A stretch of DNA of 64,000 nt from Klebsiella sp. BIGb0138 (GTDB lineage: Bacteria; Pseudomonadota; Gammaproteobacteria; Enterobacterales; Enterobacteriaceae). This document shows positions 1 through 9,596 of this stretch, one piece after another. The stretch is taken from positions 310,001 to 374,000 of the forward strand of contig NZ_SMCV01000002.1 in the NCBI RefSeq assembly GCF_004342285.1, in the 5' to 3' direction. The position numbers and the translations under genes were made by a program. A model generated the notes under the pieces. That model made no database searches, was not told the DNA's origin, and saw nothing but the letters and a program-made list of their open reading frames with translations. How positions within the stretch are numbered: the first letter of the stretch is position 1; each line of letters starts with the position of its first letter.

Positions 1-524
1 GCGTCTCTCTGGCGTCTAATTGTGGGGCAAAATCATTCGGGATATTCATCGTGAGCGATCCAATAAAAATACTAACACTCTTTATGTTGTAGACCTCATC
101 ATAACAACTCGGCAAACTAACACAATCGCGAATTGTGCATATACAATAATGATAGCCCCAGTGACAACAGGTCTGGTGCTCTCTTTTTTAGCCGAAAGTT
201 ACCGCTCCGCGGATACGTTTTCCCCAGTAATAATCATCAGCACATTCCCATCCGGACAAACTTAATGGGTCTGTTTATAAATGCCAGGAAATACCTTGAT
301 GCATAATTCCAACGCCCCCTTAACACCGGCGTGGACTTTTATGCAGGATAAATGGTCGATAGTGCATTGTAATGACAAGACCACCAGCTAATACTTAATC
401 AACCGATGCCGTTAGGGTTCTTCCAATAACATATTCAGCAATTTACTTCTGCGGCATCGCTGGGACAGAGCCATTCCGGCCTGCATGACTATTATCGAAA
501 AACCGCTATTCAGGATTAAAACTT
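1..524. other. Stretch without a convincing gene
   Basis: This AT-rich 0.5 kb has only an 81-codon plus-strand reading frame at 20-265, with no Shine-Dalgarno sequence, no recognisable domain and a composition unlike a protein. I see no tRNA, repeat or mobile-element end. The last 60 bases must hold the promoter and ribosome site of the dehydrogenase at 525 (AGGA about 10 nt before its ATG). Confidence 0.5.
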
Positions 525-1388
525 ATGAGTCAACTTGCAAAAACCTGGTATATCACCGGTGCGTCAAAAGGAATTGGTCTATCGCTTGCACGCAAGCTGT
601 TGGCAACCGGTGCTAACGTTGTCGCCACATCTCGTACGCTGACTTCACTCGTCGCGCAGATTGGCCCGGCTTCTGATACGTTTCTTCCGCTGCAGGTCGA
701 TCTCGTTGATGAGCGCAGCGTACAGGATAGCATCGAAAAAACCCTTGCTCATTTTGGCCGCATCGATGTGGTCGTGAATAATGCCGGTTATGGTCTGCAG
801 GGCACCTTAGAAGGAATATCTGACGAAGAATTACGTCGTAACTTTGACGTCAACGTCATCGCACCATCACATGTTATTCGTCACGTGCTGCCCCACCTGC
901 GTCGCCAACGTTCAGGCCATGTCTTTAACGTGGGTTCCATCGCGGGTTTCCAGGGCGGTTATGCGGGATGGGGGGTTTACGCCGCCACCAAATTCGCCAT
1001 TGCCGGGCTTACTGAAGCCCTGGCCGCTGAAGTTGCCGAATTTGGCATTAAGGCAACGGTCGTTTATCCCGGCCCGGTACGTACCGAATTCTTGTCTTCA
1101 GGCTCCTTAGTCGTTGCGAAGCGCAGCATCCCGGAATATACGGCTGCGCAAGACTTACTGGATTTACATCTCAACGAATTTGCCGGCGCGCAGGCTGGCG
1201 ATCCTGCTAAGGTTGCCTTACTGATAATTCAGGCCGCCGAAGTGCAGAAGGCCCCCCTGCATTTATTTGCTGGCCAGATAGCAAATGACTATGCTCTGCA
1301 AAAAGTGGCTGCGGTAGAGAAAGATATTGTTGAATGGCGCGAAGTTTCGGAGGCGACCGACTTCCCGGAGTCATTCAGCAGTCAGTAA
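525..1388 (+). CDS. Short-chain dehydrogenase/reductase (SDR)
   Basis: A 287-residue classical SDR, expected to be a cytoplasmic NAD(P)-dependent oxidoreductase. Visible motifs are the Rossmann glycine signature TGASKGIG (about residues 11-18), NNAG near residue 86, a serine in VGSIAG, and the catalytic pair in YAATK. The C-terminal third is variable and gives no substrate clue. It converges on a LysR gene, and a second SDR lies beyond that regulator, so the three may form one small locus. The start is the only ATG with an upstream AGGA. Substrate unknown. Confidence 0.85.
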   Translation: MSQLAKTWYITGASKGIGLSLARKLLATGANVVATSRTLTSLVAQIGPASDTFLPLQVDLVDERSVQDSIEKTLAHFGRIDVVVNNAGYGLQGTLEGISDEELRRNFDVNVIAPSHVIRHVLPHLRRQRSGHVFNVGSIAGFQGGYAGWGVYAATKFAIAGLTEALAAEVAEFGIKATVVYPGPVRTEFLSSGSLVVAKRSIPEYTAAQDLLDLHLNEFAGAQAGDPAKVALLIIQAAEVQKAPLHLFAGQIANDYALQKVAAVEKDIVEWREVSEATDFPESFSSQ

Positions 1389-1410
1389 CGGATAGTACTT
1401 ACCGGGCAGT

Positions 1411-1453
1411 GCAGAGTAGCGCGCACGCTATGAGAGTGCGCGGCTGCTCTTGC
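1411..1453. terminator. Stem-loop between convergent genes
   Basis: CGCGCAC (1420-1426) pairs with GTGCGCG (1436-1442), and the stem can extend imperfectly outwards through GCAGAG and CTCTTGC. It lies in the 89-bp gap where the SDR and the LysR gene converge. There is no clear T-run, so termination is inferred from position. Confidence 0.45.
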
Positions 1454-1477
1454 AGGCCAGGCCGTGGCTATCTAAGC

Positions 1478-2359
1478 CTAAGCCTTCAGCGCATCAATGA
1501 TAGCCCTCAGTCCCGCCGTTTGATGCTTACGACCAGAGAAATAGAGAAACAGGTCTTCCTCGATGGTACACCAGTCTTCCAGGCAGCGCTGCAACCGGCC
1601 ATCGTAGACATAGGGTGCGGCACGGTCTGCCCATATATAGGCGAGCCCCAGCCCACGCGCTGCGGCATCCACCATCAATTCCTGGCTATCCGTCGTCAAG
1701 GGACCGGTCACATCGACCTCTAGCATTTTCCCTTCCTTTGCGAACTCCCAGTTTAAAATCTTCCCGCTGGGAAAAGCATAGCGAATACAGGCATGCTGTT
1801 GCAGATCGTGTGGCGTGACGGGAGCCGGATGCGTCGCGAAATAGCCCGGCGAGCCCACAACGGCAAAGCGGAATTTCGGCTTGAGCCGAACGGCGATCAT
1901 ATCCTGTGACAGACGCTCACCGAAGCGGATCCCGGCATCAAATCCCTCTTCGACGATATCCACCAGAGCATCCGTGGCGACAACATCCAGCTTAAGCCCG
2001 GTGTTATGTGCCAGTAGCTCCATGGCTTCACCCAGAACGAATACCGCCAGTGAACTGGGGACATTAATTCTGACGGTGCCGAAAGGCGAAGCGCGAAATG
2101 AGTTCAGTCCGTCCAGGGCATTTTGCATATCGACTAGTGCCGGCTGTAGCTTTGCGTACAACACCTGCCCTGCTTCAGTCATCGAGACGCTACGGGTAGT
2201 GCGATGAAAAAGACGCACGCCCACACGAGTCTCAAGACTACGAATTGAATGACTCACTGCGGAGGAGGATGTGCCTCTTTCTATGGCAGCCCGACGAAAG
2301 CTTAAATGCTTCGCCACCGACGCGAACACGGTCAGTTCAATCATCTCGGCAGCATCCAT
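1478..2359 (-). CDS. LysR-family transcriptional regulator
   Basis: A 293-residue LysR-type regulator. The N-terminal winged helix-turn-helix is visible at about residues 5-60 (FRRAAIERGTSSSAVSHSI then SLETRVGVRLFHRTTR), followed by the effector-binding domain with the usual SFG-like beta segments. Length is typical (about 300). It is transcribed away from the SDR gene at 2498, separated by 138 bp, which is the classical arrangement for a LysR gene that controls its divergent neighbour. Effector unknown. It resembles the DmlR/AaeR-like subgroup of regulators paired with dehydrogenases. Confidence 0.9.
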   Translation of the reverse strand: MDAAEMIELTVFASVAKHLSFRRAAIERGTSSSAVSHSIRSLETRVGVRLFHRTTRSVSMTEAGQVLYAKLQPALVDMQNALDGLNSFRASPFGTVRINVPSSLAVFVLGEAMELLAHNTGLKLDVVATDALVDIVEEGFDAGIRFGERLSQDMIAVRLKPKFRFAVVGSPGYFATHPAPVTPHDLQQHACIRYAFPSGKILNWEFAKEGKMLEVDVTGPLTTDSQELMVDAAARGLGLAYIWADRAAPYVYDGRLQRCLEDWCTIEEDLFLYFSGRKHQTAGLRAIIDALKA

Positions 2360-2497
2360 TAGTGAACCTCATTCATCATAGTGGCAATTATTACCTACTT
2401 TATCATATCAATCGAAAACTCCAGAATGTGGTGCAAGACATATGAGAGAAAGTTCTCTCTGGCTTAACGATCTGATGCTATCAATCTGGAGAAATCG

Positions 2498-3271
2498 ATG
2501 ACTATCAAAACCGCTTCTCAAACCCTGTCAGGAAAAGTCGCGCTGGTTACCGGAGCAAGTTCTGGTATTGGCCGCGCCACAGCTATCGAACTGGCCCGCC
2601 GTGGCGCCAGGGTGGTCGCCAGCGCTCGTCGACGTAGCGAAATCGACGCGCTTGTCGCTGAAATCAAAAGCGAAGGTTTCGAAGCAACGGCCGTTGTGGC
2701 GGATATCAACGTTGAAAAAGAGGTGATCGATCTGGTCGCCGCAACGTGCGCTACCTATGGCCGAATCGACATAGCCTTTAACAATGCAGGTACCGAAGGT
2801 GAGTTTACGCCGTTCATTGAGCAATCAAATGAAGTCTATGACACCATCTTTAATGCCAACGTGCGCGGCGTCTTCTGGTCCATGAAACATGAAGCCAAAG
2901 CGATGCTGGCCCAGGGCAGCGGCGTCATCATCAACAATGCGTCAATGGGAGGGGTGATCGGCTTTGCCAACGCCGGCCTCTATATCGCCAGTAAGCATGC
3001 TGTTCTTGGGCTGACCAAAACCGCTTCCATTGAATGGTTCAAGCAGGGCGTGCGCGTTAATGCCGTTAATCCTGGCATCATCGACACCCCGTTCCAGGAC
3101 CGCATCTGGCCGGGCAGCGACGCGAAGAATGATTTCGCCGCTGCAACCGTAGCTGGTCGGGCAGGCTTACCGGAAGAAGTGGCTAGCGTCGTGGCGTTTT
3201 TAGCTTCTGATGACGCCTCTTTCGTTTCCGGTCATGGTCTTCTGGTTGACGCAGGTTATTCGATTGCCTGA
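2498..3271 (+). CDS. SDR oxidoreductase (glucose-1-dehydrogenase-like)
   Basis: A 257-residue classical SDR with all core motifs: TGASSGIG (residues 18-25), a basic ASARR after the second beta strand that suggests NADP preference, NNAG, NNASM, YIASK (catalytic Tyr and Lys) and the NPGIIDTPF loop. The C-terminal SGHGLLVDAGYSIA is typical of the FabG/glucose-1-dehydrogenase type. The ATG follows CTGGAG by 6 nt. It is divergent from the LysR gene, its probable regulator. Physiological substrate cannot be read from the sequence. Confidence 0.88.
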   Translation: MTIKTASQTLSGKVALVTGASSGIGRATAIELARRGARVVASARRRSEIDALVAEIKSEGFEATAVVADINVEKEVIDLVAATCATYGRIDIAFNNAGTEGEFTPFIEQSNEVYDTIFNANVRGVFWSMKHEAKAMLAQGSGVIINNASMGGVIGFANAGLYIASKHAVLGLTKTASIEWFKQGVRVNAVNPGIIDTPFQDRIWPGSDAKNDFAAATVAGRAGLPEEVASVVAFLASDDASFVSGHGLLVDAGYSIA

Positions 3272-4158
3272 TCGAGAACGGCACGGGGAACCCGCCCTGA
3301 TATAACGACTCAGTTCCAGAACGGATGCTGATTGATTCTACGTATTATAACGGGTAACGGCATAAACCGTTTCATAAAATATCTCGTCAGCGTTTTCTCA
3401 CGACGACAGTATTTGCGGCACCATACCGCGCATTATCCGGGAGTATTCGCAAGGTTGGATTGGCGGGAGGACGCTCCCGCTTCTCCTGAGGTACCGCTAA
3501 TGGTTCCCCTCTCCCTGATCCCCGTTTAACGGTACGCAGGGTTCTCTCATCGTATCGCTCAGATACCATCCCGAAGAGAGACCATCCACCGATGGCAGAA
3601 CCAGGAGGGTAAAAGATAAAGCGTCCTCTTGCTCTCTCAACGTTGGCGGCATAACGTCACCTGACTCATCGTTTAATACGCATTAAAATAAATAAGGCAA
3701 TACTCTGCAAATAGCGTCAGGGAAATGAATGATTTATCTTCTCAGCCATTTAAGCACTGTGCGATTATTATTAAAAATGAGGATAAGATAACCTCACGAA
3801 CAAAGCCGAATAAGCCTGAAGGTTCGACTCCACCGCGGATACTCAGCGCGAGCCTATTGCTGATGGTATTCGGTTCCCCCGGCTGAGGGTCGTTGTTAAT
3901 ACCCACATTTACTATGACGACTTCCCCATCAATGAACATCTTATGAGCTGGCCTTCAGTGATGAAGAAGCCCAGGAGGATGTTCTGGTATCAACCGCTCG
4001 TGGATAGTATGCTCAGAGCCATCGTTAACCGGCATTCCTTTGTTGGATCCAAACTCCGGTGGATAAGCTTAAAAATCACGCGTATGAGAAAAATACCTCA
4101 GGGTATCACCCATTCCTTTTTAAATTATTTCAATGCAAACAAGGTTCGTTAGTGACTC
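3272..4158. other. 0.9-kb region without a supported gene
   Basis: Only short, unconserved-looking frames occur here (for example 3742-3939 minus, 3943-4152 plus), none with a recognisable domain or good ribosome site. A GC-rich hairpin GCGGGAG-gacg-CTCCCGC (3463-3480) could end the upstream SDR transcript. The rest is AT-rich and probably carries the promoter of the iron-permease operon and perhaps decayed coding sequence. I found no good Fur-type palindrome here. Confidence 0.45.
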
Positions 4159-5241
4159 ATGAATATAACCATCAAAACGGATAAACAAAAGATAAGCACC
4201 GACGGCATGGGGCTTATCAATGGATATCAGCGTATTTTGCGTCGCCGTATTCTGATTATGGTAATACTGCTGATGCTCATCCTGGCGTCTTTACTGCTGG
4301 ATTTCACCATGGGTCCTTCCGGATTAACACTGGATACCATCTGGCAAACGCTGGTCTCCCCTGAGACGGTAAATACGGGTACGCGAGTCATCGTCTGGGA
4401 TATCCGGTTACCTTATGCGCTCATGGCTATTGTTGTTGGCCTGGCGCTCGGCCTGGCTGGCGCCGAAATGCAGACTATCCTCAACAATCCCTTAGCCAGC
4501 CCTTTTACACTCGGCGTCTCCTCAGCGGCGGCGTTCGGCGCAGCATTGGCGATAGTGCTTGGGATCGGCGTTCCGGGCGTTCCGGAGCAGTGGTTTATCT
4601 CGGCAAACGCGTTTGTGTTTGCGCTCCTGGCCGCCCTGCTGCTGGACGGAATTACCCGCTGGACAAATGTCGCTACCTCTGGCGTGATACTTTTTGGTAT
4701 CGCCCTGGTGTTTACCTTTAATGCCCTGGTGTCAATGCTTCAGTTTGTCGCCAGTGAGGATACGCTGCAGGGGCTGGTTTTCTGGACGATGGGCAGCCTT
4801 GCCCGCGCCTCATGGGAAAAAGTCGGTATCCTGTGTCTTATCCTGTTATTTATTTTACCGCTATCGCTGATGAGTTCCTGGAAACTTACCGCACTGAGGC
4901 TAGGAGAAGATCGTGCGATCAGCTTTGGTATTAACGTACGCCGTCTTCGTCTGACGACATTATTGCGTATTAGTATCTTATCCGCCGTTGCCGTAGCATT
5001 TGTCGGTCCTATCGGCTTTATCGGCCTCGTTGCACCGCATATTGCGCGCATGATTTTTGGTGAAGATCATCGTTTTTACTTACCGGGCAGCGCATTCACC
5101 GGCGCTCTGGTATTATCGCTCGCCTCAGTCGCATCAAAAAACCTCATTCCAGGGGTCATTATCCCGGTAGGGATTGTGACATCGCTGGTTGGGGTCCCTT
5201 TCTTTTTGAGTATTATTCTACGCCATCGGAGTAACGTATGA
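4159..5241 (+). CDS. FecCD/BtuC-type ferric-chelate ABC permease
   Basis: A 360-residue polytopic inner-membrane protein of the FecCD family, importing an iron-chelate from the periplasm. Hydrophobic segments start at about residue 32. Family motifs include the DIRLPYALMAIVVG stretch, GAEMQTILNNPLASPFTLG (cytoplasmic coupling region), the TMGSLARASW segment, and GFIGLVAPHIARM near residue 290. Only one permease gene is present, so a homodimer like BtuC is likely rather than a FecC/FecD pair. Its TGA overlaps the ATG of the ATPase gene, indicating translational coupling. The start has no strong Shine-Dalgarno sequence, so a start within the first 20 codons is possible. Confidence 0.9.
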   Translation: MNITIKTDKQKISTDGMGLINGYQRILRRRILIMVILLMLILASLLLDFTMGPSGLTLDTIWQTLVSPETVNTGTRVIVWDIRLPYALMAIVVGLALGLAGAEMQTILNNPLASPFTLGVSSAAAFGAALAIVLGIGVPGVPEQWFISANAFVFALLAALLLDGITRWTNVATSGVILFGIALVFTFNALVSMLQFVASEDTLQGLVFWTMGSLARASWEKVGILCLILLFILPLSLMSSWKLTALRLGEDRAISFGINVRRLRLTTLLRISILSAVAVAFVGPIGFIGLVAPHIARMIFGEDHRFYLPGSAFTGALVLSLASVASKNLIPGVIIPVGIVTSLVGVPFFLSIILRHRSNV

Positions 5242-6047
5242 CTCAGCCTGTACAGACGGGTTTGCGCCTTTCCCACTTCAGCGCAGGTTACCCCAGGCGC
5301 CAGATAATTCGCGATCTCACCGTGCCCCATCTGGCGCGCGGTAAAATCACGGTTTTACTGGGCCCTAACGGTAGCGGTAAATCCACCCTGCTGAGGGCGA
5401 TGGCAGGTCTGAATAGTTCTGACGGCGAATTATGGCTGGATGATACCGATCTGAAGACCCTGCCTTTCTCCCGGCGAGCGGAAAAAGTGGTTTATCTGCC
5501 GCAGACGTTACCGGCCGGGGTCCATCTTCATGTACTGGAATCGGTCATTGTCGCGCAGCGGGCATCAGGAGGGGTACAGACCTCTGCGCAGCAGGAAGAA
5601 GTGATGGCGCTCCTGCGTCAACTGGGGATTGAACATCTGGCACTGAGCTATCTGGATCAACTCTCTGGCGGGCAAAAACAGCTGGTAGGCCTGGCCCAGT
5701 CGCTGATTCGCGCGCCCTCCTTATTATTATTGGATGAACCCTTAAGCGCTCTGGATCTGAACCATCAATTTCACGTCATGAGTCTGGTGGCTCAGGAAAC
5801 GCGTCGGCGTAATATTGTTACCGTAGTCGTGGTCCACGATATCAATACCGCACTGCGTCATGGGGATCACATCCTGATGCTGAAACAGGGCGAGCTGGTC
5901 GCCAATGGCGCGGTTGATGAGGTGATTACGGAAGCCAATCTCGCCACCGTCTACGGTGTAAAAGGCAGAATTGAATTCTGCTCGCGCGGCTATCCCTATA
6001 CCATTATTGATGGTCTTATCGAACCCCAGGCAAGCTCTTCTTTCTAA
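5238..6047 (+). CDS. ABC transporter ATPase for ferric chelate
   Basis: A 269-residue FepC/FecE/BtuD-type ATPase that powers the permease encoded just upstream (ATGA overlap). All nucleotide-binding motifs are visible: Walker A GPNGSGKST (about residue 41), Q-loop in YLPQTL, signature LSGGQKQL, Walker B LLLLDEP, and the switch histidine in VVHDI. It ends near a receptor gene coming from the opposite direction, so the transport genes occupy three units: permease-ATPase, receptor, and binding protein. Confidence 0.92.
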   Translation: MTQPVQTGLRLSHFSAGYPRRQIIRDLTVPHLARGKITVLLGPNGSGKSTLLRAMAGLNSSDGELWLDDTDLKTLPFSRRAEKVVYLPQTLPAGVHLHVLESVIVAQRASGGVQTSAQQEEVMALLRQLGIEHLALSYLDQLSGGQKQLVGLAQSLIRAPSLLLLDEPLSALDLNHQFHVMSLVAQETRRRNIVTVVVVHDINTALRHGDHILMLKQGELVANGAVDEVITEANLATVYGVKGRIEFCSRGYPYTIIDGLIEPQASSSF

Positions 6048-6055
6048 ACTAACCT

Positions 6056-6084
6056 CTTCGCGGTGTATCCTCTACACCGCGAAG
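6056..6084. terminator. Convergent stem-loop between ATPase and receptor genes
   Basis: A perfect 12-bp stem, CTTCGCGGTGTA / TACACCGCGAAG, with a 5-nt loop, lies in the 46-bp gap between two convergent genes. It could stop transcription from both sides. U-tracts are weak. Confidence 0.7.
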
Positions 6085-6093
6085 GCTAACGCT

Positions 6094-8241
6094 TTAAAAT
6101 GCCAGAGACGCCTGCACAAAGAACGTTCTCGGTTCGCCGACATATTTCCCGTAGTTATTATCTGTCGAGCGCGTGTAGTAACGCTGATCGAAAAGGTTTT
6201 TGACACCGGCGCCCAGCTTCAGATTTGACCATGCAGGTCCCATGTCATATTCACCGCGCATATTCCACACCATATAGCCCGCGATATCACCGTACTGGCC
6301 GTCATCGCTCTCCTGCGTGATATAACCATTCCCGGCATCGGATGATCCTGGAGAATGCTGGCGAGATTGTGAATAGCCATCAACGTTCCAGACCCAGTTG
6401 CCCGTCGCATAGCGGGAGCCCACCGTCAGTACCTGACGGGAATAGAATGGCAGATCTTTACCCGAAAACTCTCCGCTGACGGATACGGCGCGGGTATAGG
6501 TATAGGTCGTGTAGACACTCAGGCCGTCCAGACTATTGGCTAACTCGCTGAGATCATAGTTCAGGGCCAGCTCAACGCCTTCATGCTTAGTGGCGCCTAA
6601 CGTGGTCCAGCCAATGGTATTGTTGATGTACTGCAGCTGATTATCAAAATCAATGTAGAAGGCGGTCAGCTCAGCTTTGAATAATGAATCGTCATAGCGG
6701 GTACCCACTTCATAGGTACGGGCCTTTTCAGGCTGTAGACCTGGAGCCGGCTGCCCATGATTGCCACCGCGCGTCAGCTGAAAATACTGTAAACTCCCGA
6801 AAGAGGTATTGGCATTCGCAAATAGTTTCCAGCTATCAGACAGGTGATACATCACGTTGACTGAGGGCAAAGGTTCGCTGTACGATTTTTCTCGGGCAAT
6901 ATCGGCAAAAGAATCATTCACATGCGTACGGATACTTTCATAGCGCAGCCCTGGCGTGATCGTCCAGTTCCCCACGTTTATCGCATCATCAATATAAAAC
7001 GCATTGGCCGCGGTACCGCCCGAGGTATGCTGATAATAATTGGCTTTGGAATTCGGCGCTGAGGTGGTGGTTGCCGGATCGTACCAGTCAGATCGATACC
7101 CTTTTTCATCCGATGTCTCATTCAGGTAACGATAGCCAAGGGTGACCTCATGAGCCATATCCCAAAACCGGAACAAATGAGAATAAGTAGGCTCGATGGC
7201 CCAGGTGGTGTAGTGACGCGGGGCTGCCGCCAGGCGACTCTGTCCTTCCTGCGCCCCGGTGCCATCGGTCTGAATATCGCTGGTCCGGAAACTTTTGGTG
7301 AAATAGGTCAGCACTTCAAACTGGCTATCCTCTTCCTGATGGCGATATTTGAAAGACATATCCTGACGGCGACCCGCAAACTGATCGAACGGCCGAACAG
7401 ACTGGAAGGGATTTTGCTGGTACTGCTCTTTCGTCAGACCGCCTGGCATACCTGCTGCGGCATTATAATAATGAAAGTTACCGGTCAGTTCGTCCTTAGG
7501 GGTGAAACGATAACGCGTTTTCAGCATAAAATCGTCAATATCGGTATTGTCATTGCTTTCTCTGTATCCCTGCCCGTGCAGACCAGAATAAAGCAACTCG
7601 GCCCCCAGACCATTCTCCGCCGTTCCACCAACGGAAGCGCTGGTCAACGTTTTTAACCCACCGTGGGACGCCCCTTCCGTTTGCGCGCTCACCGCGCCGC
7701 CGAACGCCTCCGGGATATCCTTCGAGACAAAGTTAATCACTCCGCCGACGTTCTGCGGTCCATAGCGGACGGCGCTACCACCACGAATAACATCAATGGA
7801 TTGAATGTTTCCCATTGAGAGGGGAGCCATTGACAGCTGAGGTTGGCCATAAGGGGCAACAGAGAGCGGCACGCCGTCCATCATGATCGTTGAGCGAGGA
7901 GAAAGACGCGAGGTCAGTCCGCGAACGCCAACGTTCAATGACACATCGCTACCGCCGGTCCCGTTATTCTCCTGAACCTGTACGCCAGGAATACCGCGTA
8001 GTGCTTCAGAAATCGTCTCTCCGCCTTTTTCCTTTACCTGCTGCTCCGTCACAATGGTTCTGGCACCAGCATGATCGAGAACAATAGTGTCGTAATCCGG
8101 CGAATCAAGCCAGTTACCCACAACCGTCAGTGTATCCGTACGATCGGTTGATGAAGCGTTATCATTTTTATCAGCAGCCCAGGTCGGTAGCGCTAAAACA
8201 ATAGCAGTCGCAAGCAACGAGTGCCGGAAGTGACCAGACAT
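6094..8241 (-). CDS. TonB-dependent outer-membrane receptor, FecA-like
   Basis: A 715-residue outer-membrane receptor importing an iron chelate. It has a signal peptide (MSGHFRHSLLATAIVLALPTWA), a TonB-box-like DTLTVVG, a plug domain (about residues 50-180, with DVIRGGSAVRYGPQNVGGVI) and a 22-strand barrel ending in a terminal Phe. The closest relative I recall is E. coli FecA: shared stretches include LTVVG, RSTIMMDGVP, APYGQPQLS and LRYE-type barrel turns. Unlike FecA, it begins with the plug and lacks the N-terminal STN signalling domain, and no fecI/fecR genes are nearby, so Fur alone probably controls it. The start at 8241 is chosen for AGGGG upstream and the signal peptide. Ligand: ferric citrate or a similar small carboxylate siderophore is a guess. 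Confidence 0.88.
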   Translation of the reverse strand: MSGHFRHSLLATAIVLALPTWAADKNDNASSTDRTDTLTVVGNWLDSPDYDTIVLDHAGARTIVTEQQVKEKGGETISEALRGIPGVQVQENNGTGGSDVSLNVGVRGLTSRLSPRSTIMMDGVPLSVAPYGQPQLSMAPLSMGNIQSIDVIRGGSAVRYGPQNVGGVINFVSKDIPEAFGGAVSAQTEGASHGGLKTLTSASVGGTAENGLGAELLYSGLHGQGYRESNDNTDIDDFMLKTRYRFTPKDELTGNFHYYNAAAGMPGGLTKEQYQQNPFQSVRPFDQFAGRRQDMSFKYRHQEEDSQFEVLTYFTKSFRTSDIQTDGTGAQEGQSRLAAAPRHYTTWAIEPTYSHLFRFWDMAHEVTLGYRYLNETSDEKGYRSDWYDPATTTSAPNSKANYYQHTSGGTAANAFYIDDAINVGNWTITPGLRYESIRTHVNDSFADIAREKSYSEPLPSVNVMYHLSDSWKLFANANTSFGSLQYFQLTRGGNHGQPAPGLQPEKARTYEVGTRYDDSLFKAELTAFYIDFDNQLQYINNTIGWTTLGATKHEGVELALNYDLSELANSLDGLSVYTTYTYTRAVSVSGEFSGKDLPFYSRQVLTVGSRYATGNWVWNVDGYSQSRQHSPGSSDAGNGYITQESDDGQYGDIAGYMVWNMRGEYDMGPAWSNLKLGAGVKNLFDQRYYTRSTDNNYGKYVGEPRTFFVQASLAF

Positions 8242-8307
8242 CAAGAAGATCCCCTGTAAAAGAACACAATTTGAATTATGAACGATTTGCATTATGAGAA
8301 ACGGAAT

Positions 8308-8322
8308 GATAATAGTTAGCAA
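8308..8322. promoter_or_regulatory. Putative Fur box
   Basis: TGATAATAGTTAGCA matches 12 of 14 positions of the Fur 7-1-7 consensus (TGATAAT-N-ATTATCA). It lies between the divergent receptor and binding-protein genes, so one site could repress both under iron-replete conditions. Confidence 0.65.
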
Positions 8323-8423
8323 TACATAGAAATGTAAACTAATTTTTAAGAACCGAATGTTGTTTTACACCCCAGACAACCAGGCTGGGCTGTCTCACGG
8401 CTACGGGTATACGGATTAAGAAA

Positions 8424-9554
8424 ATGAGACAGCAATTTTTGTGGCGTAGGGTATTAGGTTGTCTGCTTTTACTGTCGGCTGCGAACCTGCAGGCATCTCC
8501 GGTCACGGTGACCGATATTGCCGGGCGGGAGGTCACACTTCAGCAGCCGGCAAAAAGGGTGATTCTGGCGGACGCCCGGGCGATTCAGGCGTTACAGATT
8601 GTGCATCCGCAGAATCCGTTTGCTCAGCTTATTGCCTGGGATAACACCCTCAAAACCAAAGCGCCGGACTTGTACTCACTTTATCTGGCAAAATACCCCC
8701 AGCTAAAACAGCTGCCGATGCTCGAAAATGCGTATCTCACTGATTTTAGTGTTGAACGCGCCGCTCAGATGCATCCCGATCTGATCATTTTCGACTTTGG
8801 CGTAGTGAGTAAACTAAAAGAAAGCCGCGTGCTGGATCAGCTTGCGGCGATAGGCATTCCGGTATTATTTATCGACTTTCGCCTACGCCCGCTCACCAAC
8901 AGCATCACCAGTATCAGGCTTCTTGGTAAAGTACTGGGTGATGAGCAGCACAGCGAAGCCTGGGCTCGTTTCTATGAAGAGCGGCTCAAGCTGATACGTC
9001 AGCGTACCGCAGGGTTAAATGAAAAAGAAAAGCCGTTAGTCTTTATTGAACGCCATGCCGGCATGACCGGCGATGAATGCTGTTTTACCTACGGTAAAGG
9101 AAGCTTCGGCGAGTTCATTGCGACTGCTGGCGGTATTAACGTCGGCAGCGCATTGTTTGCCGGGAAAAACGGTACCATGAGCCTGGAGCAGCTTATTACT
9201 TCAAACCCATCCTACTACATCATGACGGGCGCAGACTGGAGTAGTAATTTCCAACAAAGTATCGGTATTCCTCTGGGCTATGATGCTGATACGAAAGTAA
9301 CTGAACAGCGATTGGATCACCTGATCAAACGCACAGGAATAGAAACGCTTGATGCGATGCAAAATAAACGGGTGCTGGCGATTTATCATCAGTACTACGA
9401 TAGTCCCTTGAATATCATGGCTGTTGAAGTTATTGCAAAATTCCTGCACCCGGCCTTATTTGCAGATCTGGATCCGGAAACAGATATTGAGAATATTCAT
9501 AAGAACGTATTGAATTTCCCTTATTCCGGCACATTCTGGCTCCAGGCCAAATAG
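8424..9554 (+). CDS. Periplasmic iron-chelate-binding protein
   Basis: A 376-residue class III substrate-binding protein (BtuF/FepB fold, Peripla_BP_2). A Sec signal peptide is visible (MRQQFLWRRVLGCLLLLSAANLQA). The mature protein opens with VTVTDIAGREVTL and AKRVILADARAIQAL, the usual first lobe. PDLIIFDFG and IPVLFIDF mark the first domain, and a long linker helix precedes the second lobe. It is divergent from the receptor gene over a shared promoter region with a Fur-like box. It probably hands the chelate to the permease-ATPase encoded at 4159-6047, the only such transporter nearby. Confidence 0.88.
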   Translation: MRQQFLWRRVLGCLLLLSAANLQASPVTVTDIAGREVTLQQPAKRVILADARAIQALQIVHPQNPFAQLIAWDNTLKTKAPDLYSLYLAKYPQLKQLPMLENAYLTDFSVERAAQMHPDLIIFDFGVVSKLKESRVLDQLAAIGIPVLFIDFRLRPLTNSITSIRLLGKVLGDEQHSEAWARFYEERLKLIRQRTAGLNEKEKPLVFIERHAGMTGDECCFTYGKGSFGEFIATAGGINVGSALFAGKNGTMSLEQLITSNPSYYIMTGADWSSNFQQSIGIPLGYDADTKVTEQRLDHLIKRTGIETLDAMQNKRVLAIYHQYYDSPLNIMAVEVIAKFLHPALFADLDPETDIENIHKNVLNFPYSGTFWLQAK

Positions 9555-9571
9555 TCATCAATTAATGGTAA

Positions 9572-9596
9572 CGCCATATACATGCAGTATATGGCG
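9572..9596. terminator. Stem-loop after binding-protein gene
   Basis: CGCCATATAC-atgca-GTATATGGCG, a 10-bp perfect stem 17 nt past the stop codon of the binding-protein gene. There is no T-run. It probably separates the iron locus from the ergothioneine-type cluster that follows. Confidence 0.55.

Noticed and set aside
20-265. 81-codon plus-strand frame at the window start
   Set aside because: Composition unlike a protein, no Shine-Dalgarno sequence, no family resemblance.
3943-4152. 69-codon frame just before the iron permease
   Set aside because: No domain or upstream ribosome site; unlike any protein I know. Could be a relic but cannot be supported.
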